Positions 26,501 through 36,226 of a stretch of DNA of 64,000 nucleotides are shown piece by piece. Below the pieces are notes generated by a model that did not search any database, was not told where the DNA came from, and was given only the letters and a program-made list of their open reading frames with translations. The stretch lies in contig JAUNVE010000005.1 of the NCBI GenBank assembly GCA_030537795.1, positions 1,028 to 65,027 of the forward strand, written 5' to 3'. A program made the position numbers and the translations under genes. How positions within the stretch are numbered: the first letter of the stretch is position 1; the number at the start of each line of letters is the position of its first letter. The DNA is from Actinomycetaceae bacterium. Its GTDB lineage: Bacteria > Actinomycetota > Actinomycetes > Actinomycetales > Actinomycetaceae.

Positions 26501-27295
26501 TCACCCTGAGCACACTCCGCGGTAGTGTCGCGATTTTTCCCACACTTCACGGTAGTAGTCGATCATATCCAATTCACTAGCGGCATCCTCATCGATAAGA
26601 ACCCACGCATCAGGATGCATTTGCATAATGGTGGCAGGCCAACGAATACTCACCGCTCCCTCAACGAGCTCGCGAATCGCGCGAGCCTTAGCCCGCCCCT
26701 GCGCCACGAGGACGAGTCTGCGTGCCTCCATAATGGTTCCCAATCCTTGCGTCACACAGTGAGTGGGAACGGCATTAATATCGGATCCAAAAAAACGCGC
26801 ATTATCCTGCCGAGTCTGATTCGTGAGCACACCCGGATGGGTACGCGACTTGAATGACTCTCCGGGTTCATTGAAAGCAATATGGCCGTCTGATCCGATA
26901 CCGAGGATTTGGAGATCAACCCCACCGGCATCAGCAATTAGCCGATCATACGCGCAAGCGGCGGCGGCTAAGTCGTCGGCATTACCGTCGGGACTATGGA
27001 CTGATTCGGCGGGAAAATCCACGCCGGAAAGGAAATCGCGGTAAATCACATTGCGGTAGCGTTCCGGATGCTGCGGGTCTAATCCAACGTATTCGTCGAG
27101 TGTGAATGCCTGCCCCTGTGCGAAAGACAGTCTGCCAGTGCTGACACGCTCTATAAGGTGACGATATGTTGCTAACGGGCTTGATCCAGTTGCCAGTCCG
27201 AGATTAGCCTGCGGTTGGCGAGTAAACAGATCTTCGACGAAATCTGCAGCTACCTGGCCGATGGTGTCATCATCGGGGAAAATACCTATTTTCAT
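26501..27295 (-). CDS. nagB: Glucosamine-6-phosphate deaminase
   Basis: Converts glucosamine-6-phosphate to fructose-6-phosphate and ammonia in amino-sugar use. ATGSSPLATYRHL near residue 38, FTLDEYVGL near 69, LGIGSDGHIAFNEPGESF near 131 and VLVAQGRAKARAI near 198 are all conserved. The 264 aa length is standard. The start ATG 27295 has GAAGGA upstream. It stands alone, with the HU gene 225 bases upstream behind a terminator. No nagA lies nearby. Confidence 0.95.
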   Translation of the reverse strand: MKIGIFPDDDTIGQVAADFVEDLFTRQPQANLGLATGSSPLATYRHLIERVSTGRLSFAQGQAFTLDEYVGLDPQHPERYRNVIYRDFLSGVDFPAESVHSPDGNADDLAAAACAYDRLIADAGGVDLQILGIGSDGHIAFNEPGESFKSRTHPGVLTNQTRQDNARFFGSDINAVPTHCVTQGLGTIMEARRLVLVAQGRAKARAIRELVEGAVSIRWPATIMQMHPDAWVLIDEDAASELDMIDYYREVWEKSRHYRGVCSG

Positions 27296-27460
27296 AACAG
27301 TCCTTCACGGGTGAAGCGCGGGGCGATCATCGCTCTGCCAGACAGTATAGGACCGCTCGTAATGGAAAGCGTGGAGGAAACGACATAGGTGCGGATATAT
27401 CTAAAGATTCATCACTCGAGTGCCACGCATTTGTACCTCTGAAGGAGAGTGCACGAATGA

Positions 27461-27492
27461 CGAAAGGCGGTGAGGATCCTCACCGCCTTTCG
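27461..27492. terminator. Palindromic terminator after the HU gene
   Basis: A perfect 32-base palindrome: a 14-pair stem with GATC as the loop and AAAGG/CCTTT at the base. It is 29 bases after the HU stop, between HU and nagB, both on the minus strand. The remainder of 27296-27520 carries only the presumed nagB promoter region. Confidence 0.8.
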
Positions 27493-27520
27493 CGCTTACG
27501 GTCACAAAGCCGCCGGCAAT

Positions 27521-27805
27521 TTACTTCTTGGAAACAGCCTTCTTCAGGGTTGAGCCAGCGGAGATTTTCACGCCGTAGCCAGCCGGAATCTGGATCTGTT
27601 CACCGGTCTGGGGGTTACGGCCGGTGCGCGCTGCACGCTCGACGCGCTCAACGGAGAACAGGCCGGTTACCTTAACAGGCTCACCTTCGGACAAAGACTC
27701 GATGAGTACATCCTGGAAAGCTGCGAGTGCAGCATCTGCCTGGACCTTGGTGATATTAGCCTTTTCCGCGATAGCGGCGACGAGTTGTGTGCGGTTGACA
27801 GACAT
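27521..27805 (-). CDS. hup: HU-family nucleoid protein
   Basis: 94 aa DNA-bending histone-like protein, dimeric. The start MSVNRTQLVAAIAEKANITKVQADAALAAFQDVL and the DNA-contacting arm GRNPQTGEQIQIPAGYGVKISAGSTLKKAV are conserved. It lacks the Lys/Ala-rich tail found in mycobacterial HupB. GAGAGG lies six bases before ATG 27805. Transcription ends at the palindrome 27461-27492. Confidence 0.96.
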   Translation of the reverse strand: MSVNRTQLVAAIAEKANITKVQADAALAAFQDVLIESLSEGEPVKVTGLFSVERVERAARTGRNPQTGEQIQIPAGYGVKISAGSTLKKAVSKK

Positions 27806-28085
27806 ATTGGACCTCTCGGTAGAAAGTACTTGTTAGCGCGATTTTCTGTTATCGCTAGACGGCAATAGCTTCACTAGAGCCCTCACAGGTTAGAGACTAA
27901 GTGTTTCTGGCCCCAATGTCAGCTCGAAACAGGGGTTTTCGGTAAAAATGTCGCCAAAACCATCATTATCTCGCTCTTTAGTATGGATTTCTTAACATTT
28001 TTCTCGCACTTTCATCATCGCAGTGGCCCCCACCACAGCGCGAAAAAAGGCATCTATGTGGCTTTTCACGAGTATTCGCCACCGC

Positions 28086-28113
28086 TTAACAAGCCGGGTA
28101 ATCTAACTAGATA
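28086..28113 (+). promoter_or_regulatory. Candidate sigma-70-type promoter for the DUF885 gene
   Basis: TTAACA (28086-28091) and TAGATA (28108-28113) are separated by 16 bases, 26 bases before ATG 28140. The divergent interval 27806-28139 holds this and the HU upstream region; otherwise I see nothing in it. Confidence 0.4.
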
Positions 28114-28139
28114 CGCTGTCAATCTGAAAGAAGAATCGC

Positions 28140-29897
28140 ATGAGCGTTCGCGAAACAAGCCCTCTTGATACTGTTGCCGATCAGTATGTGGATGCGATGG
28201 CTGACCTCTCACCGAGCTTCGCCATTAGTCTTGGACGTCCTCTGCCAGCACAAGCAATTGAAGACTTCTCTACCGAGGGCGAACAGGCATGGCTATCCCT
28301 GATTACCACCACGATTGATAGGGTGCGCCAAACGGATACCGTTGACCAGGTAGATAAAGTCACCAAGGCCGCCCTCCTGCAGTCCCTGCAGATCGACCTG
28401 GAACTATATGAAGCCGGTGAGGTACTGGGCGCCCTCAATAATATTTCGACTCCCGTGCAGTCGATCCGTGATGGGCTGACGATGATGCCGAATAATACGA
28501 AAGCTGACTGGGAGGACATAATTCGTGTTATTGAAGCGGTTCCGAATGCATATGCGCAATATCAACAAGCACTGGTTACTGCTGTCAATCGCGATCGAGC
28601 CCCATCACGAGTCCAGCTTCAAGCTGTACTTGACGACCTAGCGCAACAAACCTCTTCACATAACCCATTCATGCGGGTATTCGATCAGCTCAAGGAATCG
28701 GACTATTCGACGCAGTTGCAATCGCGTATGCGCCACGGTGTGGAAAAAGCAACCGGAGCAACCCGTGAATTCGCTGCGTGGCTGGCCGATACTATCGCTC
28801 CTCATGCTTCCAATACCGATCATGTGGGACACGAACGCTACATGCTTCACAGCGCACAGTTCCTCGGTATGCGAATCGACCCGGATGAAATCTATGCTTG
28901 GGCACACGAGGAGCTGATTCGCATTCACCGTGAACAGCAGACCATCGCGCGCGAACTTTACGGCAATGACACCACCGTCCAGGACGCCATGCGAGCCCTC
29001 AACGACGATCCCGCCTACCAAATTCACGGCACGCAAGCACTTCTTTCCTGGATGCAAGCAGTTTCTGACCAAGCAGTCGATGAGCTGGCAGATACCCATT
29101 TCACCGTCACCGAGCACATGCGTGCTCTCGAATGCATGATTTCACCAGCAGGCGATGGCGGTATCTTTTACACTGCTCCATCTGATGATTTTTCGCGTCC
29201 AGGACGCATGTGGTGGGCCGTTCCTCCGGGGGAAAACGTATTCCATAGATGGCAAGAAAAAACCACCGTATATCACGAAGGTATGCCCGGTCACCACATG
29301 CAGCTCTCCCGCGCAGTGGCGCAAAAAGATACCCTGAATTCATGGCGTCGTAACGCCTGCTGGTTTTCTGGACACGGCGAAGGGTGGGCGCTCTATGCGG
29401 AAACCCTGATGGATGAGCTGGGATACCTATCGGACCCAGCCGAGCGCCTTGGAATGCTCGATGCCCAGCGTTTACGGGCAGCACGGATTCTGGTTGATAT
29501 CGGTCTGCACCTAGCGAAAGAGCGACCGCACGTCTCTTTTCTTCACGAAATCGGCATTTCTGAGCAAGCCTATAAACAAGCGCTGCGAACCTCTCCCTAT
29601 CATGGTCTGGGAAGCCCCTCCAGCGGAGATGATGAGTGGAACCGCAATGACGTGTGGGCTTTCATGTCCACTAACGTCGCCATGGAACCGGCATTCTTAC
29701 AATTCGAAACCACTCGTTACCTCGGTTGGCCCGGACAGGCATCCTCCTATACGGTCGGTCAGCGCGAGTGGTTTCGCACTCGCGAAGCTTTCCAGCGCGC
29801 CTATCCCGAGGCTTCTCTCCGCGATTTCCACGACCGGGCACTGTCTCAAGGCGGCCTTCCGCTTGCCGTTCTCAATCAGGCATTGGAGTTGTCATGA
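28140..29897 (+). CDS. DUF885-family zinc-peptidase-like protein
   Basis: 585 aa cytosolic protein with the metallopeptidase-like motif YHEGMPGHHMQ near residues 377-387 and RNACWFSGHGEGWALYAETLMDELG just after, which supplies the third ligand. The family is widespread and annotated as putative carboxypeptidases; activity is rarely tested. It has no signal peptide. Its stop overlaps the maf start as ATGA, an unusual but clear operon. Confidence 0.9.
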   Translation: MSVRETSPLDTVADQYVDAMADLSPSFAISLGRPLPAQAIEDFSTEGEQAWLSLITTTIDRVRQTDTVDQVDKVTKAALLQSLQIDLELYEAGEVLGALNNISTPVQSIRDGLTMMPNNTKADWEDIIRVIEAVPNAYAQYQQALVTAVNRDRAPSRVQLQAVLDDLAQQTSSHNPFMRVFDQLKESDYSTQLQSRMRHGVEKATGATREFAAWLADTIAPHASNTDHVGHERYMLHSAQFLGMRIDPDEIYAWAHEELIRIHREQQTIARELYGNDTTVQDAMRALNDDPAYQIHGTQALLSWMQAVSDQAVDELADTHFTVTEHMRALECMISPAGDGGIFYTAPSDDFSRPGRMWWAVPPGENVFHRWQEKTTVYHEGMPGHHMQLSRAVAQKDTLNSWRRNACWFSGHGEGWALYAETLMDELGYLSDPAERLGMLDAQRLRAARILVDIGLHLAKERPHVSFLHEIGISEQAYKQALRTSPYHGLGSPSSGDDEWNRNDVWAFMSTNVAMEPAFLQFETTRYLGWPGQASSYTVGQREWFRTREAFQRAYPEASLRDFHDRALSQGGLPLAVLNQALELS

Positions 29898-30601
29898 GAG
29901 GCTATACCGCGTGCATTCTCGCATCGGCCTCTCCCGCCCGCGCAGCTACTCTTCGTCAGGCCGGTATAGATCCGCTTATCCGCGTGTCAGCGGCGGAGGA
30001 AGAAGCGGTATTGGCCGGTTTCGATCCCGCTTACGGGATTCAGGCACAGGCAAAAGTCCGGGCACTTGCACAAGCTAAAGCCGACGCCGTCATCCCCACG
30101 CTGAGGATCGACGATATCCGGACCTTGGCTCTCCGTCACGGTAAGCCTCTCCCCGACCACGCTGTTGTCGTCGCCTGCGATTCCATGTTGGAAGTCGGTG
30201 GAGAACTGGTGGGTAAACCGCATTCGCCCGCGGTTGCGCGCAGTCGGATACGTCAACTGTCGGGACAAACAGTCACGTTACATACCGGTCACGCGGTTGT
30301 ACTTCTCGAACTCACAGAAGGTTCTGTCAAACGCGGAGCCCAGCGAGTTGACCACGTGGCAACGCAGGTGCACTTTACCGAGTTAACCGATGCTGAAATC
30401 GATGCCTACGTGGCAACCGGAGAACCCCTCGAAGTTGCCGGGTCCTTCACCATTGACGGATTGGGAGGCCCCTTTATTGCGGGGGTCACCGGAGATCCCC
30501 ACTCGGTTGTGGGTATATCTCTTCCGCTGCTCCGTTCAATAGTTACTGAACTCGGCGTATTTTGGCCCTCACTGTGGAATTGCACGAATCGAGCACTATG
30601 A
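29894..30601 (+). CDS. maf: Maf-family nucleotide pyrophosphatase
   Basis: House-cleaning NTP pyrophosphatase acting on dTTP, UTP or modified pyrimidines. ILASASPARAATLRQAGI is the N-terminal loop, VVACDSMLEVGGELVGKP the catalytic Asp region, and EPLEVAGSFTIDGLGGPFIAGVTGDPHSVVGI the C-terminal signature. There is an insertion of about 25 residues between the first and second motifs, common in actinobacterial forms. ATG 29894 overlaps the DUF885 stop; a longer open frame to 29726 is not used (235 aa). Confidence 0.94.
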   Translation: MRGYTACILASASPARAATLRQAGIDPLIRVSAAEEEAVLAGFDPAYGIQAQAKVRALAQAKADAVIPTLRIDDIRTLALRHGKPLPDHAVVVACDSMLEVGGELVGKPHSPAVARSRIRQLSGQTVTLHTGHAVVLLELTEGSVKRGAQRVDHVATQVHFTELTDAEIDAYVATGEPLEVAGSFTIDGLGGPFIAGVTGDPHSVVGISLPLLRSIVTELGVFWPSLWNCTNRAL

Positions 30602-30637
30602 GCACCGACAATCACCCGCGAGAAACTCTCTGAAATT

Positions 30638-30676
30638 ACGTGTTGGGCGGGATCTCCATGATTCCGCCCAACACGT
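30638..30676. terminator. Bidirectional terminator between maf and gltA
   Basis: A 13-pair perfect stem, ACGTGTTGGGCGG with its complement, and a 13-base loop. It lies between the converging maf and gltA genes. Confidence 0.75.
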
Positions 30677-30699
30677 ATGAGGTGTGATTCCTTCAGGTA

Positions 30700-32094
30700 C
30701 TAGGAACGTTTTTCAGGCTGCTTGATTCGATTGCGCAACGGCACGTAATCCCGTTCGACTTCGCCGGTGTAGACCTGGCGAGGGCGTCCAATGCGACCCT
30801 GCGGGTCGCGGGCCATTTCGCGGTACTGAGCAATCCATCCGGGCAGGCGTCCCAGCGCAAACAACGGCGTGAACATCTTCGTCGGGAAGCCCATGGCAGC
30901 GTAAATCAAACCGGTGTAGAAATCGACGTTTGGGTATAGTTTACGCTCAATGAAGTAGTCATCTGATAGCGCAATGTCTTCGAGTTCCATCGCAATATCA
31001 AGCATTTCATCGCGTTTTCCAAGTCGCGACAAAACTTCATGTGCTGTTTCTTTGACAATGGCAGCCCGAGGATCATAGTTCTTGTACACCCGGTGGCCAA
31101 AGCCCATGAGACGAACACTGGAGGACTTATCCTTCGCCTTTTCCACGAAATCCTTGACCGTAAGGTCAGAATCGCGAATCTCAGCGAGCATCCGCAGCAC
31201 AGCCTCGTTAGCGCCGCCGTGTAGCGGTCCGGAAAGCGCGCCAACGCCCGCCGCCACCGATGCGTACATATTGGCATGTGAGGAGCCCACCAGACGTACA
31301 GTGGCGGTCGAGCAGTTTTGTTCGTGATCGGCGTGGAGAATCAGCAACATGTCGAGGGCGCGTACCAGTGCTGGATCAATATCGTAGGCCTGATAGGGCA
31401 GACCGAATGTCATGCGAATGAAGTCTTCGGTGTAGGAACGTTGCGCATCGGGGTAAAGCAGAGGCAAACCGGCTGCTCGTTTAGCGATATACGCAATCAT
31501 CGTCGGAACCTTGGACAGCAGGAGAACGGAGGCGCGATCCATAGCGACATCATCGCTGGGATCAAGCGTATGTTGGTAGTAGGTAGCAAGCCCGGCAATA
31601 CCGGCCTGCAAAATAGCCATTGGATGTCCGTTATGAGGGAAAGCAGTGAAGAAGGCTTTAAAGTCTTCGTGTAACAGGCGGTGGCGCTTAATTCTGCGCA
31701 TAAACTCTTCGAGTTTGGCAGCCTGCGGTAACTCGCCATAAATCAGTAGATAAGCTACTTCCAGGAAGCTGGAGTTCTTGGCGAGCTGATCAATCGGATA
31801 GCCGCGGTAACGTAAAATACCCTCGGCTCCATCAATATACGTGATCGCGGAGGAACACGAAGCGGTGTTAGTAAATCCGGGATCGTATGTAACGAGCCCG
31901 GTTTCAGGAAGAACTTTGCCTACGAAGAGGCCATCGGATCCTTGGCTGGCCTCGGCACGCGGAAGCGTTACTTTGGATTTGTCAACCAGGAGAAGGCCGT
32001 CGCCACCGGGTTTAACAGCGGGCTCAGGCGGAGTGTCCTTTTTAACTACGCGCTTTGGCTTTGCTTTGTCTTCAGATACAGGTTTATTCGCCAT
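30700..32094 (-). CDS. gltA: Citrate synthase (type II)
   Basis: Condenses oxaloacetate and acetyl-CoA into citrate. The catalytic residues lie in HEQNCSTATVRLVGSSHANMYAS, GPLHGGANEAVL and MGFGHRVYKNYDPRA, all intact. The protein has a Lys/Pro-rich N-terminal extension of about 45 residues before the beta-sheet domain and totals 464 aa. AAGGAGAG precedes ATG 32094. It follows dapC on the same strand by 81 bases. Confidence 0.97.
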   Translation of the reverse strand: MANKPVSEDKAKPKRVVKKDTPPEPAVKPGGDGLLLVDKSKVTLPRAEASQGSDGLFVGKVLPETGLVTYDPGFTNTASCSSAITYIDGAEGILRYRGYPIDQLAKNSSFLEVAYLLIYGELPQAAKLEEFMRRIKRHRLLHEDFKAFFTAFPHNGHPMAILQAGIAGLATYYQHTLDPSDDVAMDRASVLLLSKVPTMIAYIAKRAAGLPLLYPDAQRSYTEDFIRMTFGLPYQAYDIDPALVRALDMLLILHADHEQNCSTATVRLVGSSHANMYASVAAGVGALSGPLHGGANEAVLRMLAEIRDSDLTVKDFVEKAKDKSSSVRLMGFGHRVYKNYDPRAAIVKETAHEVLSRLGKRDEMLDIAMELEDIALSDDYFIERKLYPNVDFYTGLIYAAMGFPTKMFTPLFALGRLPGWIAQYREMARDPQGRIGRPRQVYTGEVERDYVPLRNRIKQPEKRS

Positions 32095-32175
32095 CGCGGC
32101 TCTCCTTATGGGTCTTTTGGACGAAGGTCTCTCGCTCGGCTACCCTGCCGGAGCGTCACCACTCAGAGTATCTTG

Positions 32176-33438
32176 TCATCGAGATAATTGCTTGAGAAAA
32201 GAGGAATCAACCTCATACATCCGCTCACAAGCGGAATTTACCCGTTCATCCGTAGCAGATAGTGAGACACGAATAAAGCGGTTATGATCTGGACCGTAGA
32301 ACGACCCCGGAGCCACCAGGATTCCTAGCTTCGATAGCGCATCGACGAGCTCCCAATCAGAAGCCTTCGAGTCTGTGTCGGATAGCCAAAGGTAAAGCCC
32401 CGCCCGCGATTCAGGATGATTAACTAATCCTATCGCCTCGAAAGCCTGTAGTAATTTCTCTCTGCGTGCCGCATAGAGTGCTCTTTGTTCGACAACATGT
32501 GAAACCCCGTGGATCCGGTTGGAATGCCCACGATCGCATTCGAACTGCGGGATGGGAGTAGTCACGCCCTCACCCGGCCATTCAAATGCGCCCACCGAAT
32601 TTCGCAACGCTGCACTCATGGCGGCTAACGTTGGCGTGCATTGAATCATACCCGTGTGCTTGCGCACTTCGAGCACCGCGTCGATAAGGTGGCGGTCACC
32701 CAGCATCAAACCCGCTCGGTATCCGGCCATATTTGACTGTTTCGACACTGAATAGAGAACGAGTAAATTCCGATAATCTCCGTCACATACATCGTATGAA
32801 AGCAAGGACGGACAGCCGCCAGCATCAATGAGGTCACGGTCCCACACCAAAGCGGCATAGCACTCATCAGATGCCACCACCGCATTGTGCTCGCGCGCCC
32901 ATTCGACGACAGCCCGCAACTGGCTCATCGACAGAACCGAGCCATCGGGGTTAGCCGGTGAGTTCAACCACACGAGTGAAGCATCGGGCCACGATGATGG
33001 ATCATGATCTACCGGGATAACCTCAGCTCCGATCAGACGCGCCCCAATCTCATATGTGGGATACGCACATCGTGGAATCAATATACGGTCCTCCGCGCCC
33101 ATCCCCAACATGAATGGAAGCCAGGCCACCATTTCTTTGCTTCCTACAGTGGGCATGACTCGAACGCGATCGGGGTCAAAATAACCCATTCCACGAGCCT
33201 GACACCAGGCTTCGACAGCAATTTGAAACTCTTCCGACCCTAATGCCGTGGGATAACCAGGGGCATCTGAGGCTTCCTTCAGTGCCTCTTGGACGACTTC
33301 CGGTGTCGCATCAACCGGCGTGCCGATCGAGAGGTCAACGATGCCATCAGGATGCTGATTCGCAACATTCTTTGCTTTCAATAAAGTGTCCCACGGAAAC
33401 ACGGGCAGATTTAAACTTCGGGGTAAAGGCGACCTCAC
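32176..33438 (-). CDS. dapC: Succinyldiaminopimelate transaminase (DapC type)
   Basis: Class I/II PLP aminotransferase for the lysine/meso-DAP pathway. The start RSLNLPVFPWDTLLKAKNVANQHPDGIVDLSIGTPVD is characteristic of the actinobacterial DapC form. The Schiff-base Lys lies in LYSVSKQSNMAGYRAGLMLGD near residue 234. GTG 33438 has GGAGGAGG five bases upstream. It follows fdxA by 17 bases, the conserved fdxA-dapC order of actinobacteria. At 420 aa it is longer than the usual 360-390 owing to an insertion around residues 285-305. Confidence 0.93.
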   Translation of the reverse strand: MRSPLPRSLNLPVFPWDTLLKAKNVANQHPDGIVDLSIGTPVDATPEVVQEALKEASDAPGYPTALGSEEFQIAVEAWCQARGMGYFDPDRVRVMPTVGSKEMVAWLPFMLGMGAEDRILIPRCAYPTYEIGARLIGAEVIPVDHDPSSWPDASLVWLNSPANPDGSVLSMSQLRAVVEWAREHNAVVASDECYAALVWDRDLIDAGGCPSLLSYDVCDGDYRNLLVLYSVSKQSNMAGYRAGLMLGDRHLIDAVLEVRKHTGMIQCTPTLAAMSAALRNSVGAFEWPGEGVTTPIPQFECDRGHSNRIHGVSHVVEQRALYAARREKLLQAFEAIGLVNHPESRAGLYLWLSDTDSKASDWELVDALSKLGILVAPGSFYGPDHNRFIRVSLSATDERVNSACERMYEVDSSFLKQLSR

Positions 33439-33455
33439 GGTGACCTCCTCCTACT

Positions 33456-33779
33456 TCAATCCTGATTCTGCGGGGGCAAGTCAGCGATGATCTGATGATC
33501 GTAGTCCTGCACCCCGGCCCTTTGCGCTCCTCCGGGTGACCCAATCTTATCGAAAAATTCGACGTTTGCGCGGTAGTATTCGGACCATTCTTCAGGCAAA
33601 TCATCCTCGTAGAAAATTGCCTCTACCGGGCAGACCGGTTCGCAGGCACCGCAATCAACGCATTCATCCGGGTGGATATAGAGGCTTCGTTGACCCTCAT
33701 AAATGCAATCAACTGGGCATTCATCAACGCATGCGCGATCCTTGACGTCAACACACGGCTGTGCGATCACGTAGGTCAA
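33456..33779 (-). CDS. fdxA: 7Fe ferredoxin FdxA
   Basis: Small electron carrier with one 3Fe-4S and one 4Fe-4S cluster. The cluster cysteines are in CVDVKDRACVDECPVDCI and CVDCGACEPVCPVEAI. A C-terminal extension covers residues 60-107. The start is TTG 33779 with GGAGG and a short spacer upstream. It is transcribed with dapC. Its redox partner cannot be read here. Confidence 0.95.
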   Translation of the reverse strand: MTYVIAQPCVDVKDRACVDECPVDCIYEGQRSLYIHPDECVDCGACEPVCPVEAIFYEDDLPEEWSEYYRANVEFFDKIGSPGGAQRAGVQDYDHQIIADLPPQNQD

Positions 33780-33861
33780 AGTTTCCTCCTTAGTACGGTG
33801 GTCTCGGGCTTTATAGTACGCTTCGTAGCTCTGCGATTCGAGTTGAAATCGTGTGCGCGGA

Positions 33862-33867
33862 TATTAT
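33862..33867 (+). promoter_or_regulatory. -10 box TATTAT of a leaderless promoter
   Basis: TATTAT with six bases (CACACC) to ATG 33874. It decides this start over the longer frame beginning at 33853 and over ATG 33880. Confidence 0.55.
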
Positions 33868-33873
33868 CACACC

Positions 33874-34104
33874 ATGGGTATGACACAACAACCGTCACCC
33901 GACCTTCCCTGGATGCGGTGGCAGGTCGGTCAACGAGTCGTCCTACGCTACCGTCTTGCCGACGGATTACATGACGCTCTCGGTCATTTAACGGAAATAG
34001 CCACCGACCACGTAACCGTTGCAACACGACGTGGTGAGGTAATCGTACGGGCCGAAACGATGGTGACCGGCAAACTCGTTCCCGAAAGCCCTTTCGGCGA
34101 TTAG
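33874..34104 (+). CDS. Small SH3-like barrel protein
   Basis: 76 aa. The core WQVGQRVVLRYRL..GLHDALGHLTEIATDHVTVATRRGEVIVRAETMVTGKLVP resembles the N-terminal domain that precedes a GNAT acetyltransferase domain in many actinobacterial proteins encoded next to fdxA/dapC. Here that domain stands alone; the acetyltransferase half is absent and there is no room for it, since typA's stop overlaps this one by four bases. It may bind nucleic acid or protein. Function unknown. Confidence 0.75.
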   Translation: MGMTQQPSPDLPWMRWQVGQRVVLRYRLADGLHDALGHLTEIATDHVTVATRRGEVIVRAETMVTGKLVPESPFGD

Positions 34105-36026
34105 TGGTCGCGAGCTTCCCGACGTGCACGGGCAGCAATCTTGAAACGTTCTTGGGCAGACAGAATATTTTTACGAATACGGATCGATTCGGGTGTTACT
34201 TCCACGCATTCATCTTGCGCCGCAAATTCGAGTGATTCCTCGAGCGTGAGAGTACGCGGTGGCACCAGTCCTTCGAATGTGTCGGCCGATGCTGAGCGCA
34301 TATTGGTCTGCTTCTTCTCCCGCGTGACATTGACGTCCATATCTTCGTTTCGCGGGTTCTCCCCCACGACTTGCCCCTCGTAAACTTCAGACCCCGCCTG
34401 GATAATAAACGATGCTCTTTCCTGCAAATTCACCATCGCATAGGGCGTGGCCTGCCCGGCGCGGTCCGACACCAAAGATCCTGTGGTACGAGTCTCAATA
34501 GGCCCGCACCACGGTTCATAACCGGCTGCAATCGAGGAGGCAATACCCGTGCCGCGAGTATCGGTTAAGAAACGTGAGCGGAAACCAATCAATCCTCGAG
34601 CAGGAACAATGAACTCGAGACGAATCCACCCGGTTCCGTGATTAACCATGGATTCCATACGCCCTTTACGAGCTGCCAGCAACTGAGTTACCTGCCCCAA
34701 ATAATCTTCCGGCACATCGACCGTCAGACGTTCCATTGGCTCGTGTCGAACGCCCTCCACGTCCTTCGTCACCACCTGCGGTTTTCCAACCGTTAGTTCA
34801 AAGCCTTCCCGTCGCATCTGTTCCACAAGAATTGCCAGGGCAAGTTCACCGCGGCCTTGGACTTCCCACGCGTCAGGTCGCTGAGTGGGAAGAACTCGAA
34901 GCGACACATTTCCCACCAATTCTCGGTCGAGTCTTTCCTTCACCTGTCGAGCGGTAACTTTAGCCCCGCGTACACGTCCCGCCATGGGAGAGGTATTAAT
35001 ACCGACAGTAATGGAAATAGCCGGTTCGTCGACAGTAATTAAAGGTAGCGGACGGGGGTCCTCCACATCCACCAGGCTCTCCCCGATCGTAATTTCGGGG
35101 ATACCGGCCACTGCCACAATATCTCCAGCGCTTGCCTCGGTGGCGGGAAGACGTTCAAGCCCCTCGGTTTTGAGGAGTTCAGTGACCTTTACCGAAGAAA
35201 TCTCGCCAGTGGCACGTGCCCACGCCACCGTTTGCCCCTTACGTAACGTGCCATTGTGGATACGCAATAGGGCGATACGCCCCAGGAACGGCGATGAGTC
35301 AAGATTGGTGACATGCGCTTGCAGCGGTGCATCCTCGACAAAGGTTGGCCCCGGGATGCGCGATAAAAGCGTATGAAACAGTGGTTCAAGATCGTCTTGC
35401 GGGATTTCATTTTGTGCCGGAGGTTCCGTAGAGGATCGCCCCAGTTTAGCCGATGCGTAAATCACCGGGACATCGAGCAAAGAGTCGAGGTCAATCTCGA
35501 CGCCCTCATTCTGTAAATCTTCGGCCAGGGATAACAGTAAGTCGGTTGTCTCATCTACCACTTCTGCTATCCGGGAATCCGGTCGATCAACCTTATTCAC
35601 CACGACTACCACGGGAAGGCGCGCCTCAAGGGCTTTACGCAGGACAAATCGAGTCTGCGGTAGAGGGCCTTCCGCAGCGTCAACCAGGAGTAGAACACCG
35701 TCGACCATGGAAAGTGCGCGCTCAACTTCCCCTCCGAAATCAGCGTGACCGGGAGTATCAACGACATTGATGGTAATCCCAGCTGGCATATCAGTGTGTT
35801 GAACAGATGGCCCCCGATACTGCACAGCGGTATTTTTCGCGAGGATTGTAATGCCTTTTTCGCGTTCTAGATCTCCTGAATCCATAACGCGTTCACCGCG
35901 CTTATCTACCGTGTCGTGGTCAGAAAAAGCACCTGACTGCCAAAGCATGGCATCGACCAGGGTGGTTTTACCGTGATCGACGTGTGCAACAATGGCGACG
36001 TTTCGGATGTCGTGGCGAATACTCAT
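34101..36026 (-). CDS. typA: Translational GTPase TypA/BipA
   Basis: Ribosome-binding GTPase of the EF-G-like family involved in 50S assembly and stress growth. The G-domain has [16 protein letters not shown] (G1), [10 protein letters not shown] (G2), [14 protein letters not shown] (G3) and NKVDRPDSR (G4). Domains III and V follow, then the BipA-specific C-terminal domain with [18 protein letters not shown]. It is 641 aa. GAGAGG precedes ATG 36026. The stop overlaps that of the small gene at 33874-34104 by four bases. Confidence 0.97.
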   Translation of the reverse strand: MSIRHDIRNVAIVAHVDHGKTTLVDAMLWQSGAFSDHDTVDKRGERVMDSGDLEREKGITILAKNTAVQYRGPSVQHTDMPAGITINVVDTPGHADFGGEVERALSMVDGVLLLVDAAEGPLPQTRFVLRKALEARLPVVVVVNKVDRPDSRIAEVVDETTDLLLSLAEDLQNEGVEIDLDSLLDVPVIYASAKLGRSSTEPPAQNEIPQDDLEPLFHTLLSRIPGPTFVEDAPLQAHVTNLDSSPFLGRIALLRIHNGTLRKGQTVAWARATGEISSVKVTELLKTEGLERLPATEASAGDIVAVAGIPEITIGESLVDVEDPRPLPLITVDEPAISITVGINTSPMAGRVRGAKVTARQVKERLDRELVGNVSLRVLPTQRPDAWEVQGRGELALAILVEQMRREGFELTVGKPQVVTKDVEGVRHEPMERLTVDVPEDYLGQVTQLLAARKGRMESMVNHGTGWIRLEFIVPARGLIGFRSRFLTDTRGTGIASSIAAGYEPWCGPIETRTTGSLVSDRAGQATPYAMVNLQERASFIIQAGSEVYEGQVVGENPRNEDMDVNVTREKKQTNMRSASADTFEGLVPPRTLTLEESLEFAAQDECVEVTPESIRIRKNILSAQERFKIAARARREARDH

Positions 36027-36226
36027 CTATGCCTCTCAACTGGCTATACGAATGGCAGAGTTTGAAACTCAACGCGTTTTAACAATAGTCCTGCCAGCTG
36101 ATATCTCATGCATTGACGGCCTGCGAAATTCGACACGTTGACAAGCCTCGTCGCCATCCTCTCCGCTGGGTCTACACGATATGCGATGGCAATGCCGGAA
36201 GCAGGCGATTGATAGGAGCCAGTGGC

